A stretch of 45,296 nt of DNA from Ruminococcus sp. (GTDB lineage Bacteria; Bacillota; Clostridia; Oscillospirales; Ruminococcaceae): positions 1 through 45,296 of the forward strand of contig JAEELF010000052.1 in the NCBI GenBank assembly GCA_016288815.1, written 5' to 3'. The notes beneath the pieces are model-generated. The model was not told the origin of the DNA, did no database searches, and saw only the letters and a list, made by a program, of their open reading frames with translations. A program made the position numbers and the translations under genes. This document shows, piece by piece, positions 33,782 to 42,758 of the stretch. Each line of letters starts with the position of its first letter. Position 1 is the first letter of the stretch.

Positions 33782-34318
33782 ATGCATTTACAGGAAAAAA
33801 CGGTCAGGAGCGACGTGGTATATGAGGGCGTTATCTTCACGATAACCCACGACGTCGCCGAGCTCGAGAACGGCGCGACTGCCGTCCGTGACGTGCTGCA
33901 CCACCACGGCGGTGTGTGCGTCATCCCGGTCACTGACAACAATGAGATCTACCTCGTGAAACAGTTCCGGTATCCGTTCGGGACGGTGACGAGGGAGGTC
34001 CCTGCGGGGAAGCTCGAAAAGGGTGAGGATCACGCGGAGTGCGGCAGACGTGAGCTGCTCGAGGAGACGGGCTGCGTGTGCAGCGAGTACATCTACCTCG
34101 GGGAGATGCTCCCCACGCCGGCTTACAACAGTGAGGTGACGTATATGTACCTCGCGCGCGGGCTGAGCTTCAAGGATCAGAGCCTCGACGAGGACGAGTT
34201 CCTCGACGTCGAGAAGATACCGCTCGCGGAGGCTGTTCAGCTCGTTATGGACGGCAAGCTACCCGACGGCAAGACCCAGATCGCGATACTCAAGGCTGCG
34301 CGTATCCTCGGGATATAA
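33782..34318 (+). CDS. NUDIX hydrolase, ADP-ribose pyrophosphatase-like
   Basis: The 178-residue enzyme is of the type that hydrolyses ADP-ribose to AMP and ribose 5-phosphate. The Nudix box is complete: G-KLEKG-E-DHAECGR-RELLEETGCV (about residues 79-101), with all metal-binding Glu residues present. The upstream AVRDVLHHHGGVCVIPVTD and YLVKQFRYPFGTVTREVPAGK match the ADP-ribose pyrophosphatase subgroup. It starts behind GAGGAGG 10 bp after yfhO, so co-transcription is likely. Confidence 0.92.
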   Translation: MHLQEKTVRSDVVYEGVIFTITHDVAELENGATAVRDVLHHHGGVCVIPVTDNNEIYLVKQFRYPFGTVTREVPAGKLEKGEDHAECGRRELLEETGCVCSEYIYLGEMLPTPAYNSEVTYMYLARGLSFKDQSLDEDEFLDVEKIPLAEAVQLVMDGKLPDGKTQIAILKAARILGI

Positions 34319-34343
34319 AAATGCCCGCCGAACAGGCAGGCAT
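34317..34343 (-). terminator. spoVG terminator
   Basis: ATGCC (34321-34325) and GGCAT (34339-34343), with inner GCC/GGC pairs, form a stem. On the minus strand it is followed by a T run (TTTTTA). It touches the stop codon of the convergent NUDIX gene. Confidence 0.7.
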
Positions 34344-34356
34344 TCAGTTATTCCGT

Positions 34357-34662
34357 TCAGAACTGTTCTTCAACGTCCTGACCGGCGGCTTCTTCCGCCG
34401 CAGCGGCTGCGAGCTGAAGCTCGTATGCGTCGAGGATAGTCTCCTCGAGGAGCTTTCTCGCTTCAGGAGTGATTGGGTGGACGATGTCACGGAATACGCC
34501 GTTTTCGTCCTTGCGGCTCGGCATTGCCACGAAGAGCCGTTCATCTCCCTGGACGACCTTGATGTCGTGCACGGCGAGCATATCCTCGATCGTGACTGAC
34601 ACAACTGCTCTGAGTCTTCCGTCCGTCATGAGCTTCCTGATCTTTACGTCTGTGATCTGCAC
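34357..34662 (-). CDS. spoVG: SpoVG family regulator
   Basis: SpoVG is a small nucleic-acid-binding protein that affects septation, capsule and wall genes in Firmicutes. The 101-residue product reads QITDVKIRKLMTDGRLRAVV, SVTIEDMLAVHDIKVVQG, LFVAMPSRKDENGVFRDIVH, PITPEARKLLEETIL, all typical. The frame extends to 34719, but AAAGGAGG lies 8 nt before GTG 34662, which gives the normal N-terminus. The C-terminus has a short Ala/Glu-rich tail. It is a monocistronic gene divergent from murC. Confidence 0.96.
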   Translation of the reverse strand: MQITDVKIRKLMTDGRLRAVVSVTIEDMLAVHDIKVVQGDERLFVAMPSRKDENGVFRDIVHPITPEARKLLEETILDAYELQLAAAAAEEAAGQDVEEQF

Positions 34663-34771
34663 TGTTTCGACCTCCTTTGGCACGGTGTAAACCGGAAATG
34701 TGTTATGTCGCGGTCGCATTCCGTGCAGCTGAGCACTTCGCAGAGACCGAATCCCGAATCGTCTGTGTAAT

Positions 34772-34800
34772 ATTATATCATAATATTATGCAGAATGCAA
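34772..34800 (-). promoter_or_regulatory. spoVG promoter
   Basis: On the minus strand TTGCAT (34795-34800) and TATAAT (34772-34777) are separated by 17 bp. The leader is about 100 nt. A plus-strand TACTTT/AAAGTA inverted repeat lies just beyond, in the divergent murC leader. Confidence 0.82.
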
Positions 34801-34867
34801 TACTTTATCAAAAAAACAAAGTATGTAACTTTTACGTAAAAACATAAAGCATAGAAAGGTGAGCAAA

Positions 34868-36283
34868 ATGGACATCAATATCCTCAACGGAAAGAAACAC
34901 ATCCACTTCATCGGCATCGGAGGGTCGGGTATGTATCCCCTCGCGCAGATACTCCACTCGCAGGGGTACTACCTCACAGGCTCCGACAACAACGAGACCG
35001 AGACCCTCGACGCCGTGCGCAAAATGGGCATTCCAGTGTTTATCGGGCAGCGCGCGGAGAACGTGGAGGGCGCCGACCTCATCGTACACACTGCCGCTAT
35101 CATGGAGGATAACCCCGAGCTTATGGCTGCGAGAGCGAGCGGGGTGCCCGTGCTCGAGCGCGCGGAGCTCCTCGGTATCGTGACGAGCTGGTTCGAGAGG
35201 GCGGTGTGTGTCTCCGGTACGCACGGCAAGACCACCGCGACCTCGATGATAACTCAGATACTATACACCGCCGGGATCGATCTTTCGGCGTATATCGGCG
35301 GAAAGCTCCCCTGCATAGGCGGCAGCGGCATTGCCGGCAAGAGCGATATCCTCGTCTGCGAATCATGCGAGTTCGAGGACCACTACCTCAGACTTTTCCC
35401 CGATATTTCGGTAATTCTCAACATCGACGCCGACCATCTCGACTACTTCGGCACGCTCGATAACATCATCGCGTCGTTCCGGAAGTTCGCGCAGAATACC
35501 AGCAAGGTGCTCATCGTGAACAAGTCCGATGAGAACACCATGAAGGCTGTCGAGGGCCTTGACAAGCCCATGCTCACCTTCGGCAGGGACAGCTCCTGCG
35601 ACTTCTACCCCGAGAACGTAAAGCACGAGAACGGTCTGCTCACGACCTACGATGCGATGTTCCGCGGGGAAAAGCTCGGGCAGATAACGCTCCACGTCGC
35701 AGGCATACACAACGTCCTCAACTCGCTCGCGGCTGTCGCTGCGGCGCACTTCCTCGGCATAGACTTCGCGGCAGTGCAGAAGGGTCTGGAGGACTTCCGC
35801 GGCGCTAAGAGGCGCTTCGAGAAGCTCGGCTTCGAGAAGGGCGTGACCGTCGTTGATGACTACGCTCACCACCCCACTGAGCTCGAGGCTACGCTGCGTG
35901 CGGCTATGGAGATGAACTTCCGCAAGGTATGGGCTGTTTTCCAGCCGTTCACTTTCTCACGCACAAAGCTGCTGCTCGACGACTTCGCGAGGGTGCTCCG
36001 GATACCCGACCATGCTGTGCTGACCGACATCATGGGCAGCCGCGAGAAGAATACCTACGGTATCTTCACGAGGCACCTCGCCGAGAAGATACCCGGCTGC
36101 ATATGGTTCCCGCAGGACGAAACAAAAGAGTGGGACGATGAGCGCAAATACGCGAATTTCAGCCAGATATGCGACTACGTCTGCGAGAACGTGCAGGAGG
36201 GTGACCTCGTTATCACGCTCGGCTGCGGCGACGCTTACAAGATAGCAAAAATGATTCTCAAAAAGCTCTCAGAGGAGGTATGA
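34868..36283 (+). CDS. murC: UDP-N-acetylmuramate--L-alanine ligase
   Basis: MurC adds the first amino acid of the peptidoglycan stem peptide in the cytoplasm. The 471-residue protein has the N-terminal UDP-binding IHFIGIGGSGMYPLAQIL, the Mur-ligase ATP loop SGTHGKTTATSMI (about residue 116), ILNIDADHLDYFG and the C-terminal VVDDYAHHPTELEATLRA and FQPFTFSRTKLL. A GTG at 34859 is in frame but overlaps AAAGGTGAG, so ATG 34868 is preferred. lexA begins 3 bp after the stop, so the pair forms an operon. Confidence 0.96.
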   Translation: MDINILNGKKHIHFIGIGGSGMYPLAQILHSQGYYLTGSDNNETETLDAVRKMGIPVFIGQRAENVEGADLIVHTAAIMEDNPELMAARASGVPVLERAELLGIVTSWFERAVCVSGTHGKTTATSMITQILYTAGIDLSAYIGGKLPCIGGSGIAGKSDILVCESCEFEDHYLRLFPDISVILNIDADHLDYFGTLDNIIASFRKFAQNTSKVLIVNKSDENTMKAVEGLDKPMLTFGRDSSCDFYPENVKHENGLLTTYDAMFRGEKLGQITLHVAGIHNVLNSLAAVAAAHFLGIDFAAVQKGLEDFRGAKRRFEKLGFEKGVTVVDDYAHHPTELEATLRAAMEMNFRKVWAVFQPFTFSRTKLLLDDFARVLRIPDHAVLTDIMGSREKNTYGIFTRHLAEKIPGCIWFPQDETKEWDDERKYANFSQICDYVCENVQEGDLVITLGCGDAYKIAKMILKKLSEEV

Positions 36284-36286
36284 GCT

Positions 36287-36868
36287 GTGTTAAAGGATAA
36301 GGAGATCGAAGTCTTCAACTACATCAAGAGCCGCCTGAGCGACGGCTTTTCGCCGTCTGTACGCGAGATAATGGACGCGATGGGCTTTAAGTCAACGTCC
36401 ACTGCGCACCGCTACATCGAGGCGCTCGTAGCGGAGGGGCTCATCGAAAAGACAGGCAATCTCAACCGCACGCTCCGTCTGCCGGGCAGCTCGACCGCCT
36501 CTGTGCCGATACTCGGTACCGTGACCGCCGGTCAGCCGATAACCGCTGTGCAGGACATCACGGGGTACGTCGGGTTCGAGGCTCCCGGTAAGGACCCCGC
36601 TGAGCTGTTCGCTCTCAAGATACGCGGCGAGAGCATGATAAACGCAGGTATCCTCGACGGGGACATCGTCATCGTCGAGCGCGTGAATTACGCCGATAAC
36701 GGAGATATAGTGGTAGCTTTCATCGACGGCGAGGACGCTACAGTCAAGCGTTTCTACAAGGAACGCGGGCACTTCCGCCTCCAGCCCGAGAACGACACCA
36801 TGGAGCCTATCATCGTGGACGAGGTAGAGGTGCTGGGCAAGGTCATCGGTCTGAAAAGGTACTATTGA
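36287..36868 (+). CDS. lexA: LexA repressor
   Basis: LexA represses DNA-damage genes and cleaves itself when RecA filaments form. The 193-residue protein has the winged-helix N-domain (SPSVREIMDAMGFKSTSTAHRYIEAL), the scissile Ala-Gly in TVTAGQPI (about residue 80), the catalytic Ser in RGESMI (about 115) and Lys in DATVKRF (about 153). All key residues are present. It starts with GTG, with AGGAGG 8 nt upstream. It lies 3 bp after murC. I saw no clear GAACN4GTTC box upstream of murC or lexA, so autoregulation is not evident. Confidence 0.95.
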   Translation: MLKDKEIEVFNYIKSRLSDGFSPSVREIMDAMGFKSTSTAHRYIEALVAEGLIEKTGNLNRTLRLPGSSTASVPILGTVTAGQPITAVQDITGYVGFEAPGKDPAELFALKIRGESMINAGILDGDIVIVERVNYADNGDIVVAFIDGEDATVKRFYKERGHFRLQPENDTMEPIIVDEVEVLGKVIGLKRYY

Positions 36869-36900
36869 CGGATATTTTTGAAATTTTTTTCAAAAACCTC

Positions 36901-36929
36901 TTCCATATCAGGAAAAAATGTTGTATAAT
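36901..36929 (+). promoter_or_regulatory. zapA operon promoter
   Basis: TATAAT (36924-36929) has a weak TTCCAT at -35 (36901-36906, 17-bp spacing). An AT-only hairpin TTTTTGAAA/TTTCAAAAA (36875-36896) lies between lexA and this promoter. Confidence 0.6.
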
Positions 36930-36970
36930 GTAGAATGGAGAAAAATTCCGCCGGAAAGGAAGATACCAGA

Positions 36971-37333
36971 ATGATGAACGAAGTCAAAGTGGTGATATGC
37001 GGCAAGGACTACAAGATAAAGACCGCAGAATCGCCGAATTATGTGTTTGCTCTCGCGAGGGCGCTCGAGACTAAGATCAACGAGATCACCAACGCCGGAA
37101 GCGGCTCGCCGTATACGGCTTCCATAATGGTCGCTCTGAGCCTTCTCGACGACCTCAATAAGGCTAACCAGCGCCTTGACAATATACGCGCTCAGACAAA
37201 GGAGTACGTCGATGAAGCCGGCAGGACACGCATTGAGCGTGATGCCGCCCAGAAGGAGATCGAGGTGCTTCGCTCCAAGATAGAACAGCTTGAGAATATG
37301 GTCAAGCTCAGACAGCTCAAGGACAGCCTCTGA
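36971..37333 (+). CDS. zapA: Cell division protein ZapA
   Basis: ZapA binds FtsZ and bundles its filaments at mid-cell. The product is about 120 residues. It has an N-terminal globular head (EVKVVICGKDYKIKTAESPNYVFALARALE) and a C-terminal coiled coil (DAAQKEIEVLRSKIEQLENMV), as expected. The frame reaches 36935, but AAAGGAAG lies 8 nt before ATG 36971. The TGA overlaps the ATG of the U32 gene (TGATG). zapA followed by a U32 peptidase gene is a common Firmicutes arrangement. Confidence 0.9.
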   Translation: MMNEVKVVICGKDYKIKTAESPNYVFALARALETKINEITNAGSGSPYTASIMVALSLLDDLNKANQRLDNIRAQTKEYVDEAGRTRIERDAAQKEIEVLRSKIEQLENMVKLRQLKDSL

Positions 37334-39369
37334 TGAAACAGCCGGAGATACTCGCTCCCGCCGGCAGCATGGAGACTCTCTCCGCTGCGCTGCGTTCGGG
37401 CGCCGACGCCGTCTACCTCGGCGGAAAGCGCTTTTCGGCGAGGAGCAGCGCCTCCAATTTCGACAGCGAGGAGCTCGCAGAGGCAGCCCGGCTCTGCCAC
37501 AGGTACGGCGCAAAGCTGTTCCTTGCCGTGAATACGGTCATCGCGGACAGCGAGGCTGAGGAGTTCTGCGGGTACATAAGATCCTGCGCCGGGATAGGCG
37601 TTGACGGGTATATCGTTCAGGACTGGGGCTGCGCGGAACTTATCCGCAGGTGCGTTCCCGACGCCGTCCTGCACGCTTCCACGCAGATGTCGGTCCACAC
37701 CGCCGCCGGTGCGGAGCTCATGAAGGAGCTCGGCTGGGCAAGAGTCGTCCCCGCGCGCGAACTCAGCAGGGACGTTCTGGAGCGGATCTGCAGCCTCGGC
37801 ATCGAGACCGAGATCTTCGTCCACGGGGCGCTGTGTATGTCGGTGTCCGGACAGTGCTATATGTCGGCAGTTATCGGGTCGCGCTCGGCGAACCGCGGAC
37901 GCTGCGGACAGGCTTGCAGGCTGCCGTTCTCGGCGGTCGGAGATAAGAACGCTGCGGCGCTGTCGCTGAAGGACCTCTCCCTCATACCGAGGGTGGACGA
38001 ACTGCGCAGTATCGGCGTGGATTCGCTGAAAATTGAGGGGCGCATGAAGCGTCCTGAGTACGTTGCTTCCGCCGTGAACGAGCTGAAAAATGCCCTCGGC
38101 GGCGGTCAGCCGGATATGCAGACCCTGCGCGGGATATTCTCGCGGTCGGGGTTCACGGACGGCTATTTTACCGGAAAAATGCGGGATATGTTCGGCGTGC
38201 GCGAGAAGGAAGACGTCACCGCCGCGCAGTCCCTGATACCTAAGATACATGAGCTTTACCGCTTCGAGCGGAAGGTCGCGCGGGCGGACTTCCATGCCGT
38301 GATCCGCGAGGGTGAGCCCGTCGTGCTGACCGCCGTTTCCGGCGATATTTCGGCGTCTGTGACGGGGAATGTACCCGAGAGGGCGATCAGCCGTCCCACT
38401 GACCCCGCGCAGCTCGAAAGGCAGCTCACAAAGCTCGGCGACACGATATTCACCGCCGGGAACATCACTGCGGACATCGGCGAGGGACTGATCGTCCCCG
38501 CGGGCGAGCTAAACCGGCTCCGCCGCGAGGTCACGGAGAAGCTCACGGAGCTCCTGACCGCCGGAAATACGCCGCATTTCACTGTCACTGACTACCGCCC
38601 GGCGCTCCCGCTGTGCAGCCGTCAGGTGCCGGACATCCTCCCGCTGAGGACGCTCTGCCGCACCGCTGAACAGGCTCGCACCGCCGCTGAGCTGTCGGAA
38701 TACATAATTGTCCCCGCAGGCCTCGATATACAGGCGCTTACGGACGTCTGTCCCGCAGACAGGATAATCGTCGCGCCGCCGAGGTTCATCACCGACGAGG
38801 ACAGGCTCGCAGCTCGGCTCTCAGAGCTGAAAAATGCCGGTATCTCGCGGATATTCTGCCACACCCCCGACTGCATAGCCCTCGGGCGGCGGCTCGGTAT
38901 GAGGCTGCACGGCAGCTTCACGCTCAATGTTTTCAACTCGTACAGCGCGGAGTTCCTGCGCTCGCTCGGGCTCGAGGACTGCGTGTTCTCGTTCGAGGCG
39001 ACCAGCGCTCAGATGAGCAGCGTCCGCACTGCACTCCCGCTCGGGGCGGCGGTATACGGGCGTTTGCCGCTCATGCTCACGCGGAACTGTCCGATAAGGA
39101 ATGAGGTCGGCTGCGCGAGGTGCACCGGTCATCTCATCGACCGCACGGGGCGTGAGCTGCCTGTGGCGTGCTCGAAGGAGTACGTCGAGGTGCTCAATTC
39201 GGACCAGCTGTACATTCCGGACGCCCGGAGGGAGTTCCCCGGGGCGGCGTTCGGGCTCGTGCTGCTGCACGACGAGGACGCGGAACAGACAAGGGCTGCC
39301 CTCACAGGCGCGAAGCCGCTTGGCTCTATCACACGCGGGCTCTACCGCCGCGGAGTTCTGGAGGTTTAA
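37333..39369 (+). CDS. Peptidase U32 family protein (RlhA/TrhP-type RNA hydroxylation family)
   Basis: The 678-residue protein begins EILAPAGSMETLSAALRSGADAVYLGG, the U32 signature. It has the family motif EIFVHGALCMSVSGQCYMS followed by NRGRCGQACRLPF (about residues 160-197), whose Cys residues bind an iron-sulfur cluster in characterised relatives. Despite the peptidase name, related proteins hydroxylate rRNA (RlhA) or tRNA U34 (TrhP). The long C-terminal part includes NCPIRNEVGCARCTGHLIDRTG and matches the longer DUF3656-containing form. It is translationally coupled to zapA and abuts dut (TAA-ATG). Confidence 0.9.
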   Translation: MKQPEILAPAGSMETLSAALRSGADAVYLGGKRFSARSSASNFDSEELAEAARLCHRYGAKLFLAVNTVIADSEAEEFCGYIRSCAGIGVDGYIVQDWGCAELIRRCVPDAVLHASTQMSVHTAAGAELMKELGWARVVPARELSRDVLERICSLGIETEIFVHGALCMSVSGQCYMSAVIGSRSANRGRCGQACRLPFSAVGDKNAAALSLKDLSLIPRVDELRSIGVDSLKIEGRMKRPEYVASAVNELKNALGGGQPDMQTLRGIFSRSGFTDGYFTGKMRDMFGVREKEDVTAAQSLIPKIHELYRFERKVARADFHAVIREGEPVVLTAVSGDISASVTGNVPERAISRPTDPAQLERQLTKLGDTIFTAGNITADIGEGLIVPAGELNRLRREVTEKLTELLTAGNTPHFTVTDYRPALPLCSRQVPDILPLRTLCRTAEQARTAAELSEYIIVPAGLDIQALTDVCPADRIIVAPPRFITDEDRLAARLSELKNAGISRIFCHTPDCIALGRRLGMRLHGSFTLNVFNSYSAEFLRSLGLEDCVFSFEATSAQMSSVRTALPLGAAVYGRLPLMLTRNCPIRNEVGCARCTGHLIDRTGRELPVACSKEYVEVLNSDQLYIPDARREFPGAAFGLVLLHDEDAEQTRAALTGAKPLGSITRGLYRRGVLEV

Positions 39370-39810
39370 ATGAAGCTGACTTTCAAAAAGCTCGACGAAC
39401 GGGCTGTGATACCCTCGCGGGCGACACCCGGCAGCGCCGGTATGGACGTCTGCGCGTGTCTTGACGGGAGCGTCACGCTCGCGCCGGGCGAGATAAGGCT
39501 CATTCCAACGGGACTTACCGCTATGACGGACTGCGGCGACGTCGCGATGCTGATATATCCCCGCTCGGGGCTTTCGTCGAAGTTCGGCGTGACTCTCGCG
39601 AACTGCGTGGGCGTCATCGACTCAGACTACCGGGGCGAGTGGCGCGTGCCGCTCATAAATCTCGGCAGTGAACCGTTCACCGTGGAGCACGGTATGCGCA
39701 TCGCGCAGCTAATCCCTACTCGTATAATTATACCCGACATCGAGGTCGCTGACTCCCTCACCGAGACAGAAAGAGGCAGCGGCGGGTTCGGCTCGTCGGG
39801 TACAAAATAA
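39370..39810 (+). CDS. dut: dUTP diphosphatase
   Basis: This trimeric enzyme hydrolyses dUTP to dUMP, which keeps uracil out of DNA. The 146-residue protein shows the five dUTPase motifs: PGSAGMDVCA, PRSGLSSKFGV, GVIDSDYRGEW, RIAQLIP and the C-terminal GSGGFGSSG. The start ATG follows the upstream stop with no gap, so translation is coupled. A ribosome binding site (TCTGGAGG) lies inside the end of the U32 gene. Confidence 0.96.
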   Translation: MKLTFKKLDERAVIPSRATPGSAGMDVCACLDGSVTLAPGEIRLIPTGLTAMTDCGDVAMLIYPRSGLSSKFGVTLANCVGVIDSDYRGEWRVPLINLGSEPFTVEHGMRIAQLIPTRIIIPDIEVADSLTETERGSGGFGSSGTK

Positions 39811-39848
39811 GCAAACATACAGAATAAAAGAAACAGGAGGAGACTAAA

Positions 39849-40112
39849 ATGAAAAAGACCCTTTACATGATCATGCTCATAGTTGTGGCGTGCGTCCTCG
39901 GTGAGCTCATCGGAAAGGCGAGCTACGGCTCGCTCGGCTGGCTCGGCTACACCACCGGCTTCGACTTCCAGCCCGGCACCTTCATCAATACCTCGGTGCT
40001 GACGCTCACCTTCGGCATTTCAGTCTATGTCAATATCGCGCAGATACTCCTTATCCTCGTCGCGGTATACGTTTACTACAAGACTGCTCCCAAGCTCATC
40101 ACTGGCAAATAA
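39849..40112 (+). CDS. DUF4321 small membrane protein
   Basis: The 87-residue protein has an N-terminal helix (LYMIMLIVVACVLGELIGKA), a loop with GWLGYTTGFDFQPGTFIN, and a second helix region ending VNIAQILLILVAVYVYY. It resembles DUF4321, which is often found beside mreB or septum genes in Clostridia. AGGAGG precedes ATG 39849 and it lies 38 bp after dut. Function unknown. Confidence 0.82.
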   Translation: MKKTLYMIMLIVVACVLGELIGKASYGSLGWLGYTTGFDFQPGTFINTSVLTLTFGISVYVNIAQILLILVAVYVYYKTAPKLITGK

Positions 40113-40119
40113 TACCAGT

Positions 40120-40193
40120 TTTTGCGCGGCGGCACGGGATTTCGTGTCAGTATGGCAGAAAATTCCCGGTGAGGAAGGATTTAACGCGCAAAA
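40120..40193. repeat. Long-range inverted repeat upstream of mreB
   Basis: TTTTGCGCG (40120-40128) and CGCGCAAAA (40185-40193) are perfect inverted repeats separated by 56 bp and end just before the mreB -35 box. They may form the closing stem of an RNA at the end of the DUF4321 transcript or act as paired operator halves. Confidence 0.5.
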
Positions 40194-40196
40194 TGC

Positions 40197-40225
40197 TTGT
40201 CTATACGCCGCTCCGGTGATATAAT
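40197..40225 (+). promoter_or_regulatory. mreBCD promoter
   Basis: TTGTCT (40197-40202) and TATAAT (40220-40225) are separated by 17 bp. A second TATAAT (40240-40245) lacks a -35 box. Confidence 0.75.
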
Positions 40226-40279
40226 AGTAGAGTTGGCGTTATAATGTATCAGAGAAAAATTTAAGGAGCAAAAGATCTA

Positions 40280-41296
40280 ATGTTTACTAAGGATATCGGT
40301 ATCGACCTCGGCACTGCGAATACTCTCGTGTATATGCGCGGAAAGGGCATCATCATCAGGGAGCCCTCCGTGGTCGCGGTCAATACGAGAACAGACAAAT
40401 GCCGCTACGTCGGCAAGGAGGCAAAGGACGTCATCGGAAGGACGCCCGGCTCGATAGTCGCGGTGCGCCCGCTCAAGGACGGCGTTATCGCCGATTTCGA
40501 CATCGCTACGACCATGCTTCAGGAGTTTATCCGCAAGGCGCTGCGCGGCACGTTCTTCACCAAGGCGAACGTCATAATATGCATCCCCTCCGGCGTTACT
40601 GCCGTTGAGAGGAGAGCTGTGCGTGAATCCTGCAAGAAAGCAGGCGCGAACAACGTCCTCATCATTGAGGAGCCTATGGCTGCCGCTATCGGCGCAGGTC
40701 TCCCCACAAACGCTCCCGCCGGAAGCATGATAGTTGACATCGGCGGCGGCACCAGCGAGGTGGCTGTCATCTCGCTCGGCGGTATCGTTGCGGCAAGGTC
40801 CGTGAGATGTGCCGGGGACGAGTTCGATGTCTCGATAATCAACTACATCAAGAAAAAATATAACCTCCTCATCGGTGAGCGTACTGCCGAGAACATCAAG
40901 CTCGAGATCGGCTCCGCTTTCCCGAGCGAGAAGGAGGACTCCATGGAGATAAAGGGCAGGAACCTCCTCAACGGTCTGCCCGAGAATATCGTCGTAAATT
41001 CCGCCGAGATACGCGATGCGCTCGTCGAGCCGCTCGCAAGAGTCATCGACGCTATCAAGAGCACCCTCGAGGAGACCCCTCCCGAGCTCTCCGCGGATAT
41101 CATCGACCACGGCATTACCCTCGCGGGAGGCGGGGCGCTGCTGCGCGGTCTCGATAAGCTCATAAACCGCGAGACCGGTATGCCCGTCTATATCGCCGAA
41201 TACCCCCTCGACTGCGTTGCGGAGGGTACGGGCAGGATACTCGAGAATATCAACGACTATCAGGACGCCCTCACCGAAAACGTCAAGTACTATTAA
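40280..41296 (+). CDS. mreB: Rod shape-determining protein MreB
   Basis: This actin-like ATPase forms membrane-bound filaments that guide the elongation machinery. The 338-residue protein starts [20 protein letters not shown] (phosphate 1), has [36 protein letters not shown] (phosphate 2) and [15 protein letters not shown] (adenosine site). These are all standard. It is followed after 12 bp by mreC. The start has AAGGAG. Confidence 0.97.
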   Translation: MFTKDIGIDLGTANTLVYMRGKGIIIREPSVVAVNTRTDKCRYVGKEAKDVIGRTPGSIVAVRPLKDGVIADFDIATTMLQEFIRKALRGTFFTKANVIICIPSGVTAVERRAVRESCKKAGANNVLIIEEPMAAAIGAGLPTNAPAGSMIVDIGGGTSEVAVISLGGIVAARSVRCAGDEFDVSIINYIKKKYNLLIGERTAENIKLEIGSAFPSEKEDSMEIKGRNLLNGLPENIVVNSAEIRDALVEPLARVIDAIKSTLEETPPELSADIIDHGITLAGGGALLRGLDKLINRETGMPVYIAEYPLDCVAEGTGRILENINDYQDALTENVKYY

Positions 41297-41308
41297 GGAG
41301 GAGCCTGA

Positions 41309-42175
41309 ATGCGTGACTTCTTGAAAAGCACCCGCTTCAAGGTGCTGCTCGGCTTCCTCGCCTTTCTCGTCGGCATTATGATATATGCCGTCACTAAGGG
41401 CGGATATTCGGTGTCGGGTGCCTCCTTCATACACTCACTTACCAAGCCGTTCAGGACTGCCTCGAACGGCATCAGTATGAGGGTGGAGCTCGCGCTCGAC
41501 AAGCTCACCAACGCGAACGACTACTATAAGGAAAATCAGGAGCTCAAGGCTCAGATAGGTGAGCTCAACAAGCAGCTCGCGGACTACGATGCGATGAAGA
41601 CGGAGCTGACGGAGCTCCGCAAATTCGTCGTCATCAAGGAACAGCACGAGGACTTCATCCTCTCGCAGCCGTGCAGCGTCATCGGCTACGTCACCAACGA
41701 CCCGTTCAAGTCCTTCCTCATCGACAAGGGCGAGGACGACGGCATCACGCCGAACTGTCCCGTCGTTACTCCCGAGGGGCTCGTCGGTATCACTGTGAAC
41801 GTTTCCGCGAATGTCTCCACTGTCCGCACGCTCCTCTCCCCTGACCTCTCGATCGCTGCGGTCTGCTCGGCTTCTCCCGCCGATACCGGCATTATCGAGG
41901 GGGATATCCTCTCCTCCGAGGACGGGAACACCCGCCTCATCCACGTCAGCACTGAGAACAAGCTGCGCGTGGGCGACCTCATGGTCACCGGCGGCACGAG
42001 CGGTCTCTTCCCCAAGGACTACCCTATCGGCACGGTCAAGAGTATCGGTCTCGACACGAGCGGCCTTTCCGTTGCCGCTGAGATAAAGCCCTGCGTGGAC
42101 GTGACACGTCTCACCTCGGTCATCGTCATCACCGACTTCACCGGAAAGAAGGAGGACGGCGCCGATGAGAATTAA
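41309..42175 (+). CDS. mreC: Rod shape-determining protein MreC
   Basis: MreC is a bitopic protein that links MreB to the outside enzymes of the elongasome. The 288-residue product has one N-terminal helix (VLLGFLAFLVGIMIYAV), a coiled coil (about 65-105, with YKENQELKAQIGELNKQLADY) and the beta-rich domain with SFLIDKGEDDGITPNCPVVT and GDLMVTGGTSGLFPKDYPIG. The 3' end overlaps mreD by 11 bp. Confidence 0.95.
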   Translation: MRDFLKSTRFKVLLGFLAFLVGIMIYAVTKGGYSVSGASFIHSLTKPFRTASNGISMRVELALDKLTNANDYYKENQELKAQIGELNKQLADYDAMKTELTELRKFVVIKEQHEDFILSQPCSVIGYVTNDPFKSFLIDKGEDDGITPNCPVVTPEGLVGITVNVSANVSTVRTLLSPDLSIAAVCSASPADTGIIEGDILSSEDGNTRLIHVSTENKLRVGDLMVTGGTSGLFPKDYPIGTVKSIGLDTSGLSVAAEIKPCVDVTRLTSVIVITDFTGKKEDGADEN

Positions 42176-42728
42176 GACCCCGCGTGAAAAGCGCCTGCTC
42201 TACTTCAAGACTACGCTGCGCTGGGTGCTGTATTACGCCGTTATCTTCATTTGCTTCCTCATTATGGTCTCGGGCACTTGGCTCAAGCCCATTCTGCTCG
42301 TACCGGCTGCGATAGCCGTCGCGGTCAACAACAATATGTACGCCTCGGCAGTCACGGGGGCGATATGCGGCTTCCTCATCGACATAAGCTGCGACAAGCT
42401 CTTCGGCTACAACGCTGTGCTGCTGGCGTTCTTCTGCATTCTCACAACGCTGCTGTTTGAGCTCTATCTCCGTCCGCGCTTCGCGAACTTCATGCTCATC
42501 ACGGCGGTCGCTTCCTACATACAGTGCAGGCTCGACTACAAGTTCTACTACCAGATATGGAACTACGCGAACGTCGAGCGTATCTTCGTGAAGTACACCC
42601 TGCGGGTATGGGTCTACACTGTGGCTGCCTCGCTGCTCGTTTACCTTGCGGTGTGGCTGATTAACAAGCTCCTCATGCCCAAGGAGCACCTCACTATCGA
42701 GGAAGCGATAAAAATTATTGAGAAGTGA
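42165..42728 (+). CDS. mreD: Rod shape-determining protein MreD
   Basis: MreD is an integral membrane partner of MreB/MreC. The 187-residue protein has about five helices, a GAICGFLIDISCDKLFGYNAVLL region typical of the family, and a short basic N-terminus (MRIKTPREKRL). It starts inside mreC (11-bp overlap) and is followed by a terminator, so the PBP gene after it may be transcribed separately or by read-through. Confidence 0.9.
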   Translation: MRIKTPREKRLLYFKTTLRWVLYYAVIFICFLIMVSGTWLKPILLVPAAIAVAVNNNMYASAVTGAICGFLIDISCDKLFGYNAVLLAFFCILTTLLFELYLRPRFANFMLITAVASYIQCRLDYKFYYQIWNYANVERIFVKYTLRVWVYTVAASLLVYLAVWLINKLLMPKEHLTIEEAIKIIEK

Positions 42729-42735
42729 CGCAAGA

Positions 42736-42756
42736 ACGCAATTATTGCGTTTTTTA
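42736..42756 (+). terminator. Terminator after mreD
   Basis: AACGCAA (42736-42742) and TTGCGTT (42746-42752) around TTA are followed by further T residues. The stem is short and AT-rich, so read-through into the PBP gene is possible. Confidence 0.7.
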
Positions 42757-42758
42757 TG

